DNA of 35,069 bases from Actinomycetota bacterium (lineage in GTDB: Bacteria; Actinomycetota; Acidimicrobiia; Acidimicrobiales; Ilumatobacteraceae): positions 1 through 35,069 of the forward strand of contig CAUJET010000064.1 of the NCBI GenBank assembly GCA_963169665.1. The letters are read 5' to 3'. Under the pieces are notes generated by a model. It had not been told where the DNA came from, ran no database searches, and worked only from the letters and a program-made list of their open reading frames with translations. Position numbers and translations under genes: made by a program. Shown piece by piece: positions 25,925 to 33,437 of the stretch (the stretch's first letter is position 1; each line of letters starts with the position of its first letter).

Positions 25925-26584
25925 GTGGGTGTGGTGCAGGGCGCCCTCCTCGGACTCGTCGGGCTCCTGCTCGCGTTCGGGCTGACCATGGCGGTGAGCC
26001 GCTACGAGGGACGGCGCTCGGTACTCGTCGACGAGGCCAACGCCATCGGCACCACCTACCTGTGTGCACAGCTGCTGTCCGAACCGGAACGAAGCGAGTC
26101 GCTCGAGCTCCTCCGGGTCTACACCGACGCAGCGATCGTGATGGCCGAGGCCGTGCCGTCGACCGATGATCACGATCGCGCCGTCGCTGCGGTGGAACAG
26201 CTGCAGGACGATCTGTGGGCGCTCGCCGGCCAGGCGATCGCAGCCGACCCGATGGGCTCGGCACCCAGGCTCTACGTCGAGTCGCTCAACGAGACGATCG
26301 ACGCGCACGGTCTTCGCGTCGCATCGCTGCGCAACCGCGTGCCGACCTCGGTGCAACTGCTGCAGGTCGTCGGGAGCGCGGTCGCACTCGGCGTACTGGC
26401 CATGTACCTGTCGATGTTCGGACGGAACCTCGTCACCTCGTTGCTGGCCGGCGCCTTCGTCGTGCTGATCCTGTTGGTGTCGTTCGATCTCGACCGACCG
26501 CGCCGCGGCTTCATCACGGTTCCCGCGACCGCGCTCATCGATCTCCGCGCCTCGATGGAGGGCGAGCCGGCAGCCGCGCCCTGA
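25925..26584 (+). CDS. DUF4239 (bestrophin-like) membrane protein, N-terminus short or frameshifted
   Basis: The 219-aa protein contains the DUF4239 hallmark 'GVVQGALLGLVGLLLAFGLTMAVSRYEGRRSVLVDEANAIGTTYL' (about 2-45), a soluble helical middle, and two C-terminal helices (about 144-163 and 168-187). Family members usually carry roughly 40 more N-terminal residues with another membrane helix. Here the frame has no ATG/GTG/TTG between the stop at 25817 and GTG 25925. The only good ribosome site (AGGAG, 25901-25905) points to ATG 25911, which is in another frame and ends after 24 codons. So the true start may be non-standard, or a frameshift has removed the N-terminus. The family is loosely linked to bestrophin-type channels, without proven function. 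Confidence 0.75.
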   Translation: MGVVQGALLGLVGLLLAFGLTMAVSRYEGRRSVLVDEANAIGTTYLCAQLLSEPERSESLELLRVYTDAAIVMAEAVPSTDDHDRAVAAVEQLQDDLWALAGQAIAADPMGSAPRLYVESLNETIDAHGLRVASLRNRVPTSVQLLQVVGSAVALGVLAMYLSMFGRNLVTSLLAGAFVVLILLVSFDLDRPRRGFITVPATALIDLRASMEGEPAAAP

Positions 26585-26762
26585 TCCATCGGGAGGGAGC
26601 GTCGGGACGGCGCGTCCGGACAGCGCCTCCGTCTTCGGTTGTCAAGGTGCGGACACGTGGCCCGACGCGGTCGGATCGCGAGCGACCAGGCATGTCCTCG
26701 TCGACGGTGATCGGGGCGGACGAGCCGGGGCATGCCCTGCACCGTGCTCGCCTCGCGTCCCC

Positions 26763-28043
26763 TCACCGCCACTGCTCGGCGGGTGGACCCGTGGTCATGA
26801 TCACCTCCCCGCCTCGACGGATGACGAGCGATCGATCGTCGGCGATGTCGACCTGCCAGTGCTCGGCATGGAGCCGACGGTGGTGGTGCTGGCACAGCGG
26901 CAGGAGCCGCGACAGGTCGGTGTGCCCGCCGTGGTCCCACTCGTCGAGGTGGTGCGGTTGCGTGGTCGAGACGTGACGATCGCAGCCCGGGATCGCGCAG
27001 CGCCGATACATGGCGCGCAACGCCCGCCGTTGATCTCGGTTGGCGAATCGTCGCGAGCGGCCGAGGTCGAGGCCGACCGGATCGCGGAGCGAGGCGACCA
27101 GATCGTCGAACGTCGGCACCGGCCGACCCTGCCGGACGACCACCCCGTTGCGATCGACCACGACGGGGACGAACCGCACCCGACCCGTCGCCCGACCGAT
27201 CAGGTCGCGCAGCGCGTCGACGGGCAGGTCGATCCCGCGTCCGCAGTCGACGCGCGAACGAGCGTGTCGACCGTGCGACCAGGTCTGCTCGTCGATCACG
27301 GTGATCACCTCGAACGACGGGGCACCCGAACCCGTCCCGAGCACGAGGTCGGCCAGCGCCATCGCCTGGAACCACTCGTGAGCGAGCAGTGGATCGCTCG
27401 GCACGCCAGGGGGATGCGGAGCATGGGAGCGCGAGTCGGTCTGGGCTTGCAGTGCCGCGGCGAGGACCATGGCCTGCTCAGGGTCGTAGCGGCCCGAGAT
27501 GCACCACATGCCGTCGCGCCCGACCCACTGCCGCAGGCCCGTCTGACGCCGTTGGCGTTCGAGCCTCGACATGCCGTCGTCGCCCTCGATCCGGCGGACC
27601 TCGGCCTTCAGCCGAGTGGTGAACTGCTCTACCGTCATGGACAGCGCTTCCGTTGCCAGTTGGGCCTCGCACGCCAGGAGCGCAGGTCGCAGCGCCTCCT
27701 CGAGGCTCCGGAGCGCTGCGGCGAAGGCGTCGAGGTGCGCGCCCGACACCAGGCCGGCGCCGAGCATCGACGTGAGCACGGGAAGACCGACCGCAGCGTC
27801 GGCTCGTCCGACGACGGCGGTGGCCGCTCGCAGCGAGCGTCCTGATGCCGCCGCGCACACGTGCTCTGGGCTGAGACCGGGGTGATCGATGGCGAGTTGC
27901 TCGAGTCGATGGATGCACTCGATCTCGCGGGCCTGGACGAGCCGCCCGAGCACGGCGAGGTGATGGAGCACCCCGGTCACCTCGTCCGCGGTCGCGCTCG
28001 TCACGTCGACCGACGCTGCGGCCGCGCTCGTCATCAGATCCAT
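26763..28043 (-). CDS. DUF222/13E12-family HNH endonuclease
   Basis: The 426-aa protein has an N-terminal helical DUF222 domain ('GVLHHLAVLGRLVQAREIECIHRLEQL', 'LVSGAHLDAFAAAL') and a C-terminal HNH nuclease motif (349-391): zinc cysteines in CAIPGC and PLC, the catalytic HH of QPHHLDEW, and HHHRRLH. This is the actinobacterial 13E12 repeat family, often present in many copies; the biological role is unclear, though HNH proteins cut DNA. ATG 28043 has a GAGGAGG site 5 nt upstream; GTG 28049 lies inside that site and is rejected. A perfect SOS box lies about 130 nt upstream, so DNA damage should induce it. Confidence 0.92.
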   Translation of the reverse strand: MDLMTSAAAASVDVTSATADEVTGVLHHLAVLGRLVQAREIECIHRLEQLAIDHPGLSPEHVCAAASGRSLRAATAVVGRADAAVGLPVLTSMLGAGLVSGAHLDAFAAALRSLEEALRPALLACEAQLATEALSMTVEQFTTRLKAEVRRIEGDDGMSRLERQRRQTGLRQWVGRDGMWCISGRYDPEQAMVLAAALQAQTDSRSHAPHPPGVPSDPLLAHEWFQAMALADLVLGTGSGAPSFEVITVIDEQTWSHGRHARSRVDCGRGIDLPVDALRDLIGRATGRVRFVPVVVDRNGVVVRQGRPVPTFDDLVASLRDPVGLDLGRSRRFANRDQRRALRAMYRRCAIPGCDRHVSTTQPHHLDEWDHGGHTDLSRLLPLCQHHHRRLHAEHWQVDIADDRSLVIRRGGEVIMTTGPPAEQWR

Positions 28044-28157
28044 GTGCACCTCCTCTCACGCCGAGAAGACCGACCGACCGGCGGCTTCACGCACCGGACG
28101 TCATTCACCTGGAACCCGAGGGTTCGATCCGTCCCGGTGCCACCGGGAACGACCCCG

Positions 28158-28163
28158 ACACTA
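28158..28163 (-). promoter_or_regulatory. -10 hexamer TAGTGT of the HNH gene
   Basis: On the minus strand TAGTGT lies just downstream of the LexA box, which would cover its -35 region and spacer. The same hexamer serves as the likely -10 of the tRNA-Glu gene. Confidence 0.45.
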
Positions 28164-28173
28164 TCACGCTGAA

Positions 28174-28189
28174 TCGAACATGTGTTCGA
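28174..28189. promoter_or_regulatory. LexA (SOS) box
   Basis: TCGAAC-ATGT-GTTCGA is an exact match to the actinobacterial LexA box TCGAAC-N4-GTTCGA; the inverted repeat extends one base further on each side (ATCGAACA/TGTTCGAT). It lies upstream of the HNH gene and overlaps its predicted -35 region. The divergent methyltransferase starts 181 nt away on the other side. Confidence 0.85.
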
Positions 28190-28370
28190 TCACGAAGAAT
28201 TCTCACGACCCCGCACCTCGGGGGTGCGGCACCGCGGCAAACGGGGCCGAACCAGATGGAGCCGCCCCTGACGGGGAAACCTCGGCCGGCCGAACTCGGC
28301 GACGGTGCCATGCTCGAACCACGCGAGACGGCTGCGCCCGTACGCCCCTCCGACGGAAGGTCGACCCGAG

Positions 28371-29132
28371 ATGCACCACGGAGAGTTCCTGCATCCACGC
28401 CTGGTCGAGGTGTACGACGCCGAGTGCCTGTGGAGCGACGAGGACGACGCCTTCGCCGCGCTCGTCGACGAGACCTCGGCGTCGCGGGTGCTCGACCTCG
28501 GCTGTGGCACCGGTCGGCTCACGATCGGATTGGCCGCACGGGGGCATCTCGTCACCGGAGTCGATCCCGCAGCGGCGTCCATCGCCGCCGCCCGGGCGAA
28601 GGCCGGGAGCGAGCACGTCACCTGGGTCGTCGGCACCTCGAGCTCGCTCCCCGACGCCGCCTTCGACACGGTGGTGATGACGAGTCACGTCGCACAGTTC
28701 TTCGTCACCGACGACGAATGGGCGGCGGTGCTCGCCGACCTGCACCGGGCGTTGGCACCCGGTGGACGACTGGTGTTCGACAGCCGCGACCCGACCGCCA
28801 GGGCGTGGGATCGGTGGAATCCGATCGACTCCCGGCACGTCGTGACGATCGGTGACGGCACTCCGGTCGACGTGTGGACCGAGGTCACCGCGGCAGTCGA
28901 CGACGTCGTCTCGTTCACCATCCACTACGCGTTCCCCGACGTCGAGCTGCGCAGCGAGGCGACGCTCCGTTTCCGCACCGAGGGGCAACTGCGTTCGACC
29001 CTGACCGCGACCGGATTCGCCGTCGACCGGATCTGGGGAGGCTGGCACCGTGAACTGGTGGGCCGCGGCGTCGGCGAGTTCGTCGTCGTCGCTGTCAACG
29101 GCACGTCCGGCCATCCGGTGTCGGCGACGTAG
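28371..29132 (+). CDS. class I SAM-dependent methyltransferase
   Basis: The 253-aa protein has the SAM-binding motif I VLDLGCGTGRL (40-50), motif II 'VTGVDPAAASIAAAR' (acidic Asp at the end of strand 2) and motif III around 'DTVVMTSHVAQFF', followed by 'LHRALAPGGRLVFDSRDP'. These mark a small-molecule type methyltransferase; the C-terminal half is beta-rich and the substrate is unknown. A modest GGAAGG site lies 10 nt before the ATG. The stop codon TAG forms part of the -10 hexamer of the next gene. Confidence 0.9.
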   Translation: MHHGEFLHPRLVEVYDAECLWSDEDDAFAALVDETSASRVLDLGCGTGRLTIGLAARGHLVTGVDPAAASIAAARAKAGSEHVTWVVGTSSSLPDAAFDTVVMTSHVAQFFVTDDEWAAVLADLHRALAPGGRLVFDSRDPTARAWDRWNPIDSRHVVTIGDGTPVDVWTEVTAAVDDVVSFTIHYAFPDVELRSEATLRFRTEGQLRSTLTATGFAVDRIWGGWHRELVGRGVGEFVVVAVNGTSGHPVSAT

Positions 29133-29135
29133 CAT
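29130..29135 (+). promoter_or_regulatory. -10 hexamer TAGCAT of the Lrp/AsnC gene
   Basis: TAGCAT ends 8 nt before the GTG start at 29144 and overlaps the stop of the methyltransferase gene. There is no Shine-Dalgarno sequence. Confidence 0.5.
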
Positions 29136-29143
29136 TTCGTGCC

Positions 29144-29605
29144 GTGGACTCCATCGATCGAAGCATCCTGTTCCATCTCCAGCGCGACGGACGACAGCCC
29201 AACAACCAACTCGCCGATCTGGTGGGTCTCAGCCCGTCACCGTGTCTGCGGCGGGTGCGCCAACTCGAGGCCGACGGCGTGATCCAGGGGTACACCGCGC
29301 TGCTCGACCGGCGGGCCGTGGGCTGCGGGTACGAGGCGCTCGTGTGGGTGACGCTGTCGCAGGTGACCCGCGACTCGATGACCGACTTCGAGGACGCCGT
29401 CGGCGAAATCGACGCGATCGTCGAGGTGTTGCGGATGATGGGCCAGCCCGACTACCTGCTGCGCGTCGTCGCCGCCGACGCGGAAGCGTTCGAGGCGATC
29501 TACATCGATCGACTCGCCCAACTGCCCCACGTGAAGACGCTCACCTCGCAGAGCGCGATGAAGGTCGTGAAGCGAACGCACAGCCTGCCCATCCCCGAAC
29601 GCTGA
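29144..29605 (+). CDS. Lrp/AsnC-family transcriptional regulator
   Basis: The 153-aa protein starts with the family HTH ('DSIDRSILFHLQRDGRQPNNQLADLVGLSPSPCLRRVRQLEADGVIQGYTALLD', about 2-56). An AsnC/RAM ligand-binding domain (about 65-140) follows, containing 'MGQPDYLLRVVAADAEAFEAIYIDRLAQLPHVKTLTSQSAMKVVK'. Such proteins form dimers or octamers and sense amino acids. The most likely targets are its own promoter and neighbours, including possibly the convergent selenoprotein gene, but no operator is evident. The GTG start is supported by the upstream TAGCAT and by the HTH beginning at residue 2. Confidence 0.92.
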   Translation: MDSIDRSILFHLQRDGRQPNNQLADLVGLSPSPCLRRVRQLEADGVIQGYTALLDRRAVGCGYEALVWVTLSQVTRDSMTDFEDAVGEIDAIVEVLRMMGQPDYLLRVVAADAEAFEAIYIDRLAQLPHVKTLTSQSAMKVVKRTHSLPIPER

Positions 29606-29641
29606 CGCGCCGGCACACCCCGCCCGCGGCGGCGCGGATCG

Positions 29642-31399
29642 TCAGCCGCAGAGGTCGGGACGGTCGATGCGGCAGGCGAGATCGAGCGAGACCGAACGGT
29701 CGATGGTGGCCGTCGTCCAGTCACCGTGACGGCCGTCGTTGCTGAGCACGAATGCGTTCGCGCGGTTGGGATCGCCGGCGACGGCGATCAGCAGTTCCTC
29801 CGGAGCGGCCACGATCGGCACGAGACGATCCGGGTCGTCGCTCGCCGCGAACACCTCGGGCAGAATGCCCTTGGCCACGAGATCGGCGAGCGTGCGCCGG
29901 CCGGCGGTGAGGTTGGTCCAGGCGCCGATGAACGACTCGAACGTGCGAGCGGGGATGCGCGCCTGTTCGAACAGGCCCTGCCGGACATCGGCCTTCGACC
30001 AGCCGTGACGGGCGAACATCCGGGCGATCAGCGGCGACACGATCAACAACGGCCGATACGACCGATGGCCGAGACCGAACACATGGGTGAGCTCCCACCC
30101 GGTCGCGCGGACGAGTCCGTTGGCGAGGTACGGCAGCACCTCGCCGGGCGAACTGCCGAACACGCTGCCGATGATGAGGCCGTTGTTCATGCGCGCCATC
30201 GCGACGGTGTCGACACCTCGCTCCGCGCCGAGGTCGGCGGCGAGCGACGGCCAGCCGATCGCCGCCAGTGTGGGCTCGTGTTCGGCGAGCACCACGCGGG
30301 TGCTGTTGCCGAACGTGGCCTTGTCGTGCTCGGCGGTCGTGAAGCCGCACACGTTGCGCAGGTAGAGGCGCAGCCATCGTGCGACCGCAGTGTTGGCGTG
30401 CGTGCCTTCGCGCAGGGCGCCGCCTTCGCTGTTGAAGCCGAGCTCGGCGATCGACGGCCCGCTCACCACGACGAGCGCATCGGCGCCGGTGGTGTTGCCG
30501 GAGTGCTCGACGCCGTAGGTCGGATCGGCGAGCACGTCGGCCATCGCCAGCAACACCGGCAGATGTCGCTGCTCGAGCCCGACCATCACCGCGTTGATCG
30601 CGACCGACCACACGGTCATGTCGCGGCCGGACGGCCGCGCCTGCCCGATCACGCGGAACGGGTCGTGCCCCGTGCCGTCGAGGAACGCCTGCACGCGATC
30701 GAGCGTGGGCGGCACGATCGGCGAGCCGTCGGTCCAGCCGCGTTCGAGGAAGACCCGGTGCACCTCGTCGAGCGAGCCGCTCGCCACGGTCTCGAGTGCC
30801 GTCGGTTCCACACCGCCGGCGCCGTCACCGTCGTCGTTCGACTCGGTGAGGCCGCGCACGATCTGTTCGACGGTGTGTTCCAGGAACAGGGCGATCATCT
30901 CGTCGTGCGACTGGGTGTCGACGTGGCCGCGCAGCACTGCGAGCGGCAGGTCGTCGAGACCGAGGCCTCGACCGGTGGCGAGCGCCTGGCGTTGGAAGCC
31001 TTCGCACACGATCGACACCGTGGGCACGCCGGCGTTCTCGGCGATGACGGATGCCCGCATCACGGCGGGCGTACAGCTGCCTCAACACCCGACGCCGCTG
31101 ACGGCCGCATCGGCACGCCAGTCGCGCAGCTTCTGCGGGAGTTCCGCCAGGACGGCCGCCTCGTCGGGGCCGTGGGTGTTGCCGAAGGCCTCGTAGCCGA
31201 TCACCTCCACCTCGTAGGTGTCGCGCAGGTACCGCTCGAGCGCCGGGAACAGCTCGTCGCCACGGAACATGTACTCCCACACGAACGCGACCCGCTTGCC
31301 GCGCAGGTCGTCGAGGCGAGGTGCGTGGCGACGTCGCTGCACGCCCATCGGTGCCTGCGGCCACACCACGTCGTATCGGGGCTCGTTCACGTCGGCCAT
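29642..31399 (-). CDS. UGSC-family selenoprotein (in-frame UGA = selenocysteine)
   Basis: One 585-aa protein is encoded across an in-frame TGA at 31084-31082. Conventional reading would split it into an N-terminal piece stopping there and a C-terminal piece starting at 31063 in the same frame. Read through, the junction is GVGC-Sec-GSCTPAVMRAS, the Sec-Gly-Ser-Cys motif that names the UGSC family, with Cys105, Sec106 and Cys109. The N-terminal part ('GKRVAFVWEYMFRGDELFPALERYL', then 'VEVIGYEAFGNTHG') and 'VIAENAGVPTVSIVCEGFQRQA' after the motif form the redox-type UGSC domain. About 390 further residues form a second domain I do not recognise ('LERGWTDGSPIVPPT', 'GNTTGADALVVVSGP'). A thiol-selenol redox role is inferred. 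ATG 31399 was chosen; TTG 31420 is possible. No clear ribosome site is seen. Confidence 0.85.
31053..31084 (-). promoter_or_regulatory. candidate bacterial SECIS element with its UGA codon
   Basis: In the mRNA the UGA (31084-31082) is followed by 11 nt and then a perfect 6-bp stem GCCCGC/GCGGGC (31070-31065 with 31058-31053) around the 6-nt loop CGUGAU. The apical loop starts 17 nt after the UGA and has G as its second base, both within the known rules for bacterial SECIS elements recognised by SelB. Confidence 0.75.
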
Positions 31400-31564
31400 T
31401 GTGCAGGATGCACCGGGCAATCCGAGTGCGCAGTTGCGCGCCGGGGCCGGCGGCGAGTGGCAGATCCTGCCGCGACGGCCTGCGCCAGGCCACTGTCGAT
31501 GGCGTGCTGCGCAGTCGCGGTCACGGCCGAGCCGCAGGTCGCGACAGTTCCGACCGGGATCTGG

Positions 31565-31593
31565 TTGGCGAGGCGGGCGTCGATTGGTAGTGT
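31565..31593 (+). promoter_or_regulatory. promoter of tRNA-Glu
   Basis: -35 TTGGCG (31565-31570) and -10 TAGTGT (31588-31593) are separated by exactly 17 nt. The expected start lies about 7 nt before the tRNA 5' end. Confidence 0.65.
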
Positions 31594-31606
31594 GCTTCCG
31601 CTACTC

Positions 31607-31679
31607 GGCCCCATCGTCTAGTGGCCTAGGACACCACCCTCTCAAGGTGGCGGCACGGGTTCGAATCCCGTTGGGGCTG
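31607..31679 (+). tRNA. tRNA-Glu (anticodon CTC)
   Basis: Full cloverleaf of 73 nt. Acceptor GGCCCCA pairs with TGGGGCT (first pair G-U). The D-arm contains the Glu-typical CGTCTAG. The anticodon stem CCACC/GGTGG holds the loop CTCTCAA with anticodon CTC, and the T-arm is ACGGG-TTCGAAT-CCCGT. The discriminator is G and CCA is not encoded. The tRNA lies directly upstream of an integrase gene, so its 3' end is the probable integration site of the downstream element. Confidence 0.95.
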
Positions 31680-31696
31680 CTAAGAAATGCCAGGTC

Positions 31697-31729
31697 AGGG
31701 CCGCTCTTCGGAGCGGCCCTTTGGTTTTT
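31697..31729 (+). terminator. rho-independent terminator after tRNA-Glu
   Basis: Stem GGGCCGCTC/GAGCGGCCC with a TTCG tetraloop, plus an outer A-T pair, followed by TTGGTTTTT. It begins 17 nt after the tRNA and would isolate the integrase gene from tRNA transcription. Confidence 0.92.
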
Positions 31730-31739
31730 CTTCCCAGTT

Positions 31740-31768
31740 TGCCAATCACGTGCCAATCTACGGATTGG
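31740..31768 (+). repeat. direct repeat and RBS-covering hairpin before the integrase
   Basis: TGCCAATC occurs at 31740-31747 and 31751-31758. The second copy pairs with GATTGG (31763-31768) around a TACG loop. The 3' arm overlaps the start of the GGAG ribosome site (31767-31770) 7 nt before the integrase ATG, so it could limit translation. The direct repeats could instead be arm-type integrase binding sites. Confidence 0.5.
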
Positions 31769-31777
31769 AGAAACAGC

Positions 31778-32920
31778 ATGAAGGGCTTCATTCGGCGGCG
31801 GGGTGAGGCATGGGAACTGCGCGTCTTCCTCGGCGTGGATCCCGTGACCGGACGGAAGCGGTACGCGAACAAGAGCGTCCGCACCGGCAAGCGCGAGGCG
31901 CAACGGATGCTCGCCGAGATGATCGTCGAGGCCGAGCGTGGAACGCTGGCGCGGACGTCGGCGACGGTGGGTGATCTGCTCGAGACGTGGTTCGAATTCG
32001 CCGCGCCGGAGTTCTCGCCGAAGACGGTGAGGGAGACCCGCGGCTACATGGATCGGAACCTGCTGCCGCACCTGGCGACGGTGCCGCTGTCGAAGCTCCG
32101 GGCCAGCGAGATCGATGCGCTCTATCGACGTCTACAGGCCGGCGGTGCGGGCGTCCGGCCGCTCGCTCCGGCCACGATCCGGCGGATCCACGGCATCCTC
32201 CGGCGAGCGCTGGTGCAGGGCATGAAATGGGGATGGATCGGCACGAACCCTGCAGCCGCTGCGACGCCGCCCAGGGTGGCGCCGCCGGACATCAAGCCGC
32301 CCAGCGGGAGCGAGCTCGCTCGGCTGCTCCTGCGTGCGCTGGAGGCCTCACCCGAGCTCGCCTGCTATCTCGTCCTGGCGGCTGCCACCGGAGCTCGTCG
32401 CTCGGAGGTGATCGCGTTGCGATGGATCGATCTCGATCTCGACGGCCGCACCGTCGACATCCATCGGGGCATCGTGTTCGGGCCGAAGGGTCTGGTCGAG
32501 AAGGACACGAAGACCCATGCGGCCCGTCGAGTGTCGCTCGATGTGCGGACGGTGGAGCTGCTGTCCGAGCATCACCAACGGATGGTGGAGCGTGCTGCCA
32601 TGTGCCGGTTGGTGTTGGCGAGTGATGCCTTCATCTTCAGCGACGCCGCCGACGGTTCCGAGTCGTGGTTTCCCGACTCGGTGTCGCGGAGCTTCAAGCG
32701 TCTGTGCCGCCGTGAGGGCCTCGGCCACGTGCGGCTGCACGACCTCCGCCACTTCGTCGCAACCCAGCTGTTGGGCGCTGGCGTCGACGTGCGGACCGTG
32801 GCCGGCAGGCTCGGTCACCGCAACGCAGCGACCACGCTGAACGTGTACGCGCACTTCCTCGAGCAGACCGATCGAGCCGCTGCGGACATCATGGGCGACG
32901 TCATTTCGATGACTGCCTGA
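31778..32920 (+). CDS. int: tyrosine recombinase/integrase
   Basis: The 380-aa site-specific recombinase has an AP2-like arm-binding N-terminus (about 1-55, 'GFIRRRGEAWELRVFLGVDPVTGRKRYANKSVRTGKREAQ'). A SAM-like core-binding domain (about 62-160) and a catalytic domain follow. All catalytic residues are present: Arg207 in TGARRSE, Lys245 in KDTKTH, His321 and Arg324 in HDLRH, His347 in LGHRN, and nucleophile Tyr357 in VYAHF. It should integrate and excise the element at the neighbouring tRNA-Glu. The ATG at 31778 follows a GGAG site; the upstream in-frame start would overlap the terminator and is rejected. Confidence 0.96.
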   Translation: MKGFIRRRGEAWELRVFLGVDPVTGRKRYANKSVRTGKREAQRMLAEMIVEAERGTLARTSATVGDLLETWFEFAAPEFSPKTVRETRGYMDRNLLPHLATVPLSKLRASEIDALYRRLQAGGAGVRPLAPATIRRIHGILRRALVQGMKWGWIGTNPAAAATPPRVAPPDIKPPSGSELARLLLRALEASPELACYLVLAAATGARRSEVIALRWIDLDLDGRTVDIHRGIVFGPKGLVEKDTKTHAARRVSLDVRTVELLSEHHQRMVERAAMCRLVLASDAFIFSDAADGSESWFPDSVSRSFKRLCRREGLGHVRLHDLRHFVATQLLGAGVDVRTVAGRLGHRNAATTLNVYAHFLEQTDRAAADIMGDVISMTA

Positions 32921-32980
32921 CACACGTCACAGCCCGAAAAATCAACAAACCCGTCGTTCGCCGTCCAGTTGGTAAGGGAA

Positions 32981-33002
32981 GGCGCGCATCAGATCGCGCG
33001 CC
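32981..33002. promoter_or_regulatory. inverted repeat upstream of the excisionase-like gene
   Basis: Arms GGCGCGC (32981-32987) and GCGCGCC (32996-33002) flank 8 nt, ending 17 nt before the GTG of the HTH gene. It may be an operator or an excisionase/integrase binding site; it is only a candidate. Confidence 0.35.
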
Positions 33003-33019
33003 GCCGAAGGGGACGGGGC

Positions 33020-33358
33020 GTGGACGAGGACGAGATCCGGGACAGAGGCGCGGTGGCGCCGGACTTCTTGACGCTGGCGGAGGTCGCCGCGATCCTGCGC
33101 ATCGGGCGCTCGGCCGTGTACGACCTCGCGACCGCCGCACTGCGATCGGGTGACGACAACCAGCTCCCGGTCCGACGTGTGGGTCGGCAGCTGCGTGTGC
33201 CGCGGGCGTTGCTCGAAGCGTGGATCGGTGCGCCGATCACGTGGCCGATCGTGACGCCCACCACGACCCTGGTCCGGCTCGACCCTGTCCCGTCCGAGAG
33301 TCGCACCCCGAAGCCCCATCGTCGGTCATCGCAGCCTCCGCTGCCGTTCGCGGGCTGA
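33020..33358 (+). CDS. helix-turn-helix excisionase-like protein (HTH_17 type)
   Basis: The 112-aa protein has a MerR-like winged HTH of the DNA-binding/excisionase type: 'DFLTLAEVAAILRIGRSAVYDL' (about 15-36) then 'LPVRRVGRQLRVPRALLEAWIG' (about 49-70), where a strand of Arg and the final Leu-Glu-Ala-Trp helix are typical. A Pro/Arg/Ser-rich tail follows. It sits between integrase and relaxase, where excisionases or element regulators are usual, and likely directs excision. GTG 33020 follows an AAGGGG site 7 nt upstream; the longer GTG start at 32969 would run through the inverted repeat and is less likely. Confidence 0.85.
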   Translation: MDEDEIRDRGAVAPDFLTLAEVAAILRIGRSAVYDLATAALRSGDDNQLPVRRVGRQLRVPRALLEAWIGAPITWPIVTPTTTLVRLDPVPSESRTPKPHRRSSQPPLPFAG

Positions 33359-33437
33359 GCGTCATGTCGACTCACATCTTCCCGACTCGGCAACCCAGGT
33401 GGACAGACGAGTGCACAGCGGCGGCGGTGATGTTCCC

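Noticed and set aside
28111..28135. GGTTCGATCC inside a palindromic stretch, resembling a tRNA T-arm
   Set aside because: The flanking bases do not form a T-stem or acceptor stem, and no anticodon or D-arm lies upstream.
31082..31420. A separate ~112-aa gene ending at the TGA, with an independent gene starting at 31063
   Set aside because: Both pieces are in one frame, separated only by the TGA and six sense codons. The join encodes the family's Sec-Gly-Ser-Cys motif and is followed by a SECIS-like hairpin, so one selenoprotein is the better reading.
31387..31614. 75-aa minus-strand frame between the selenoprotein gene and the tRNA
   Set aside because: It overlaps the tRNA-Glu promoter and 5' end, has no start signal and no recognised domain.
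29726..31621. 631-aa plus-strand frame opposite the selenoprotein gene
   Set aside because: It has no recognisable domain, shadow-type Arg/His/Glu-rich composition, and would overlap the tRNA-Glu gene and its promoter.
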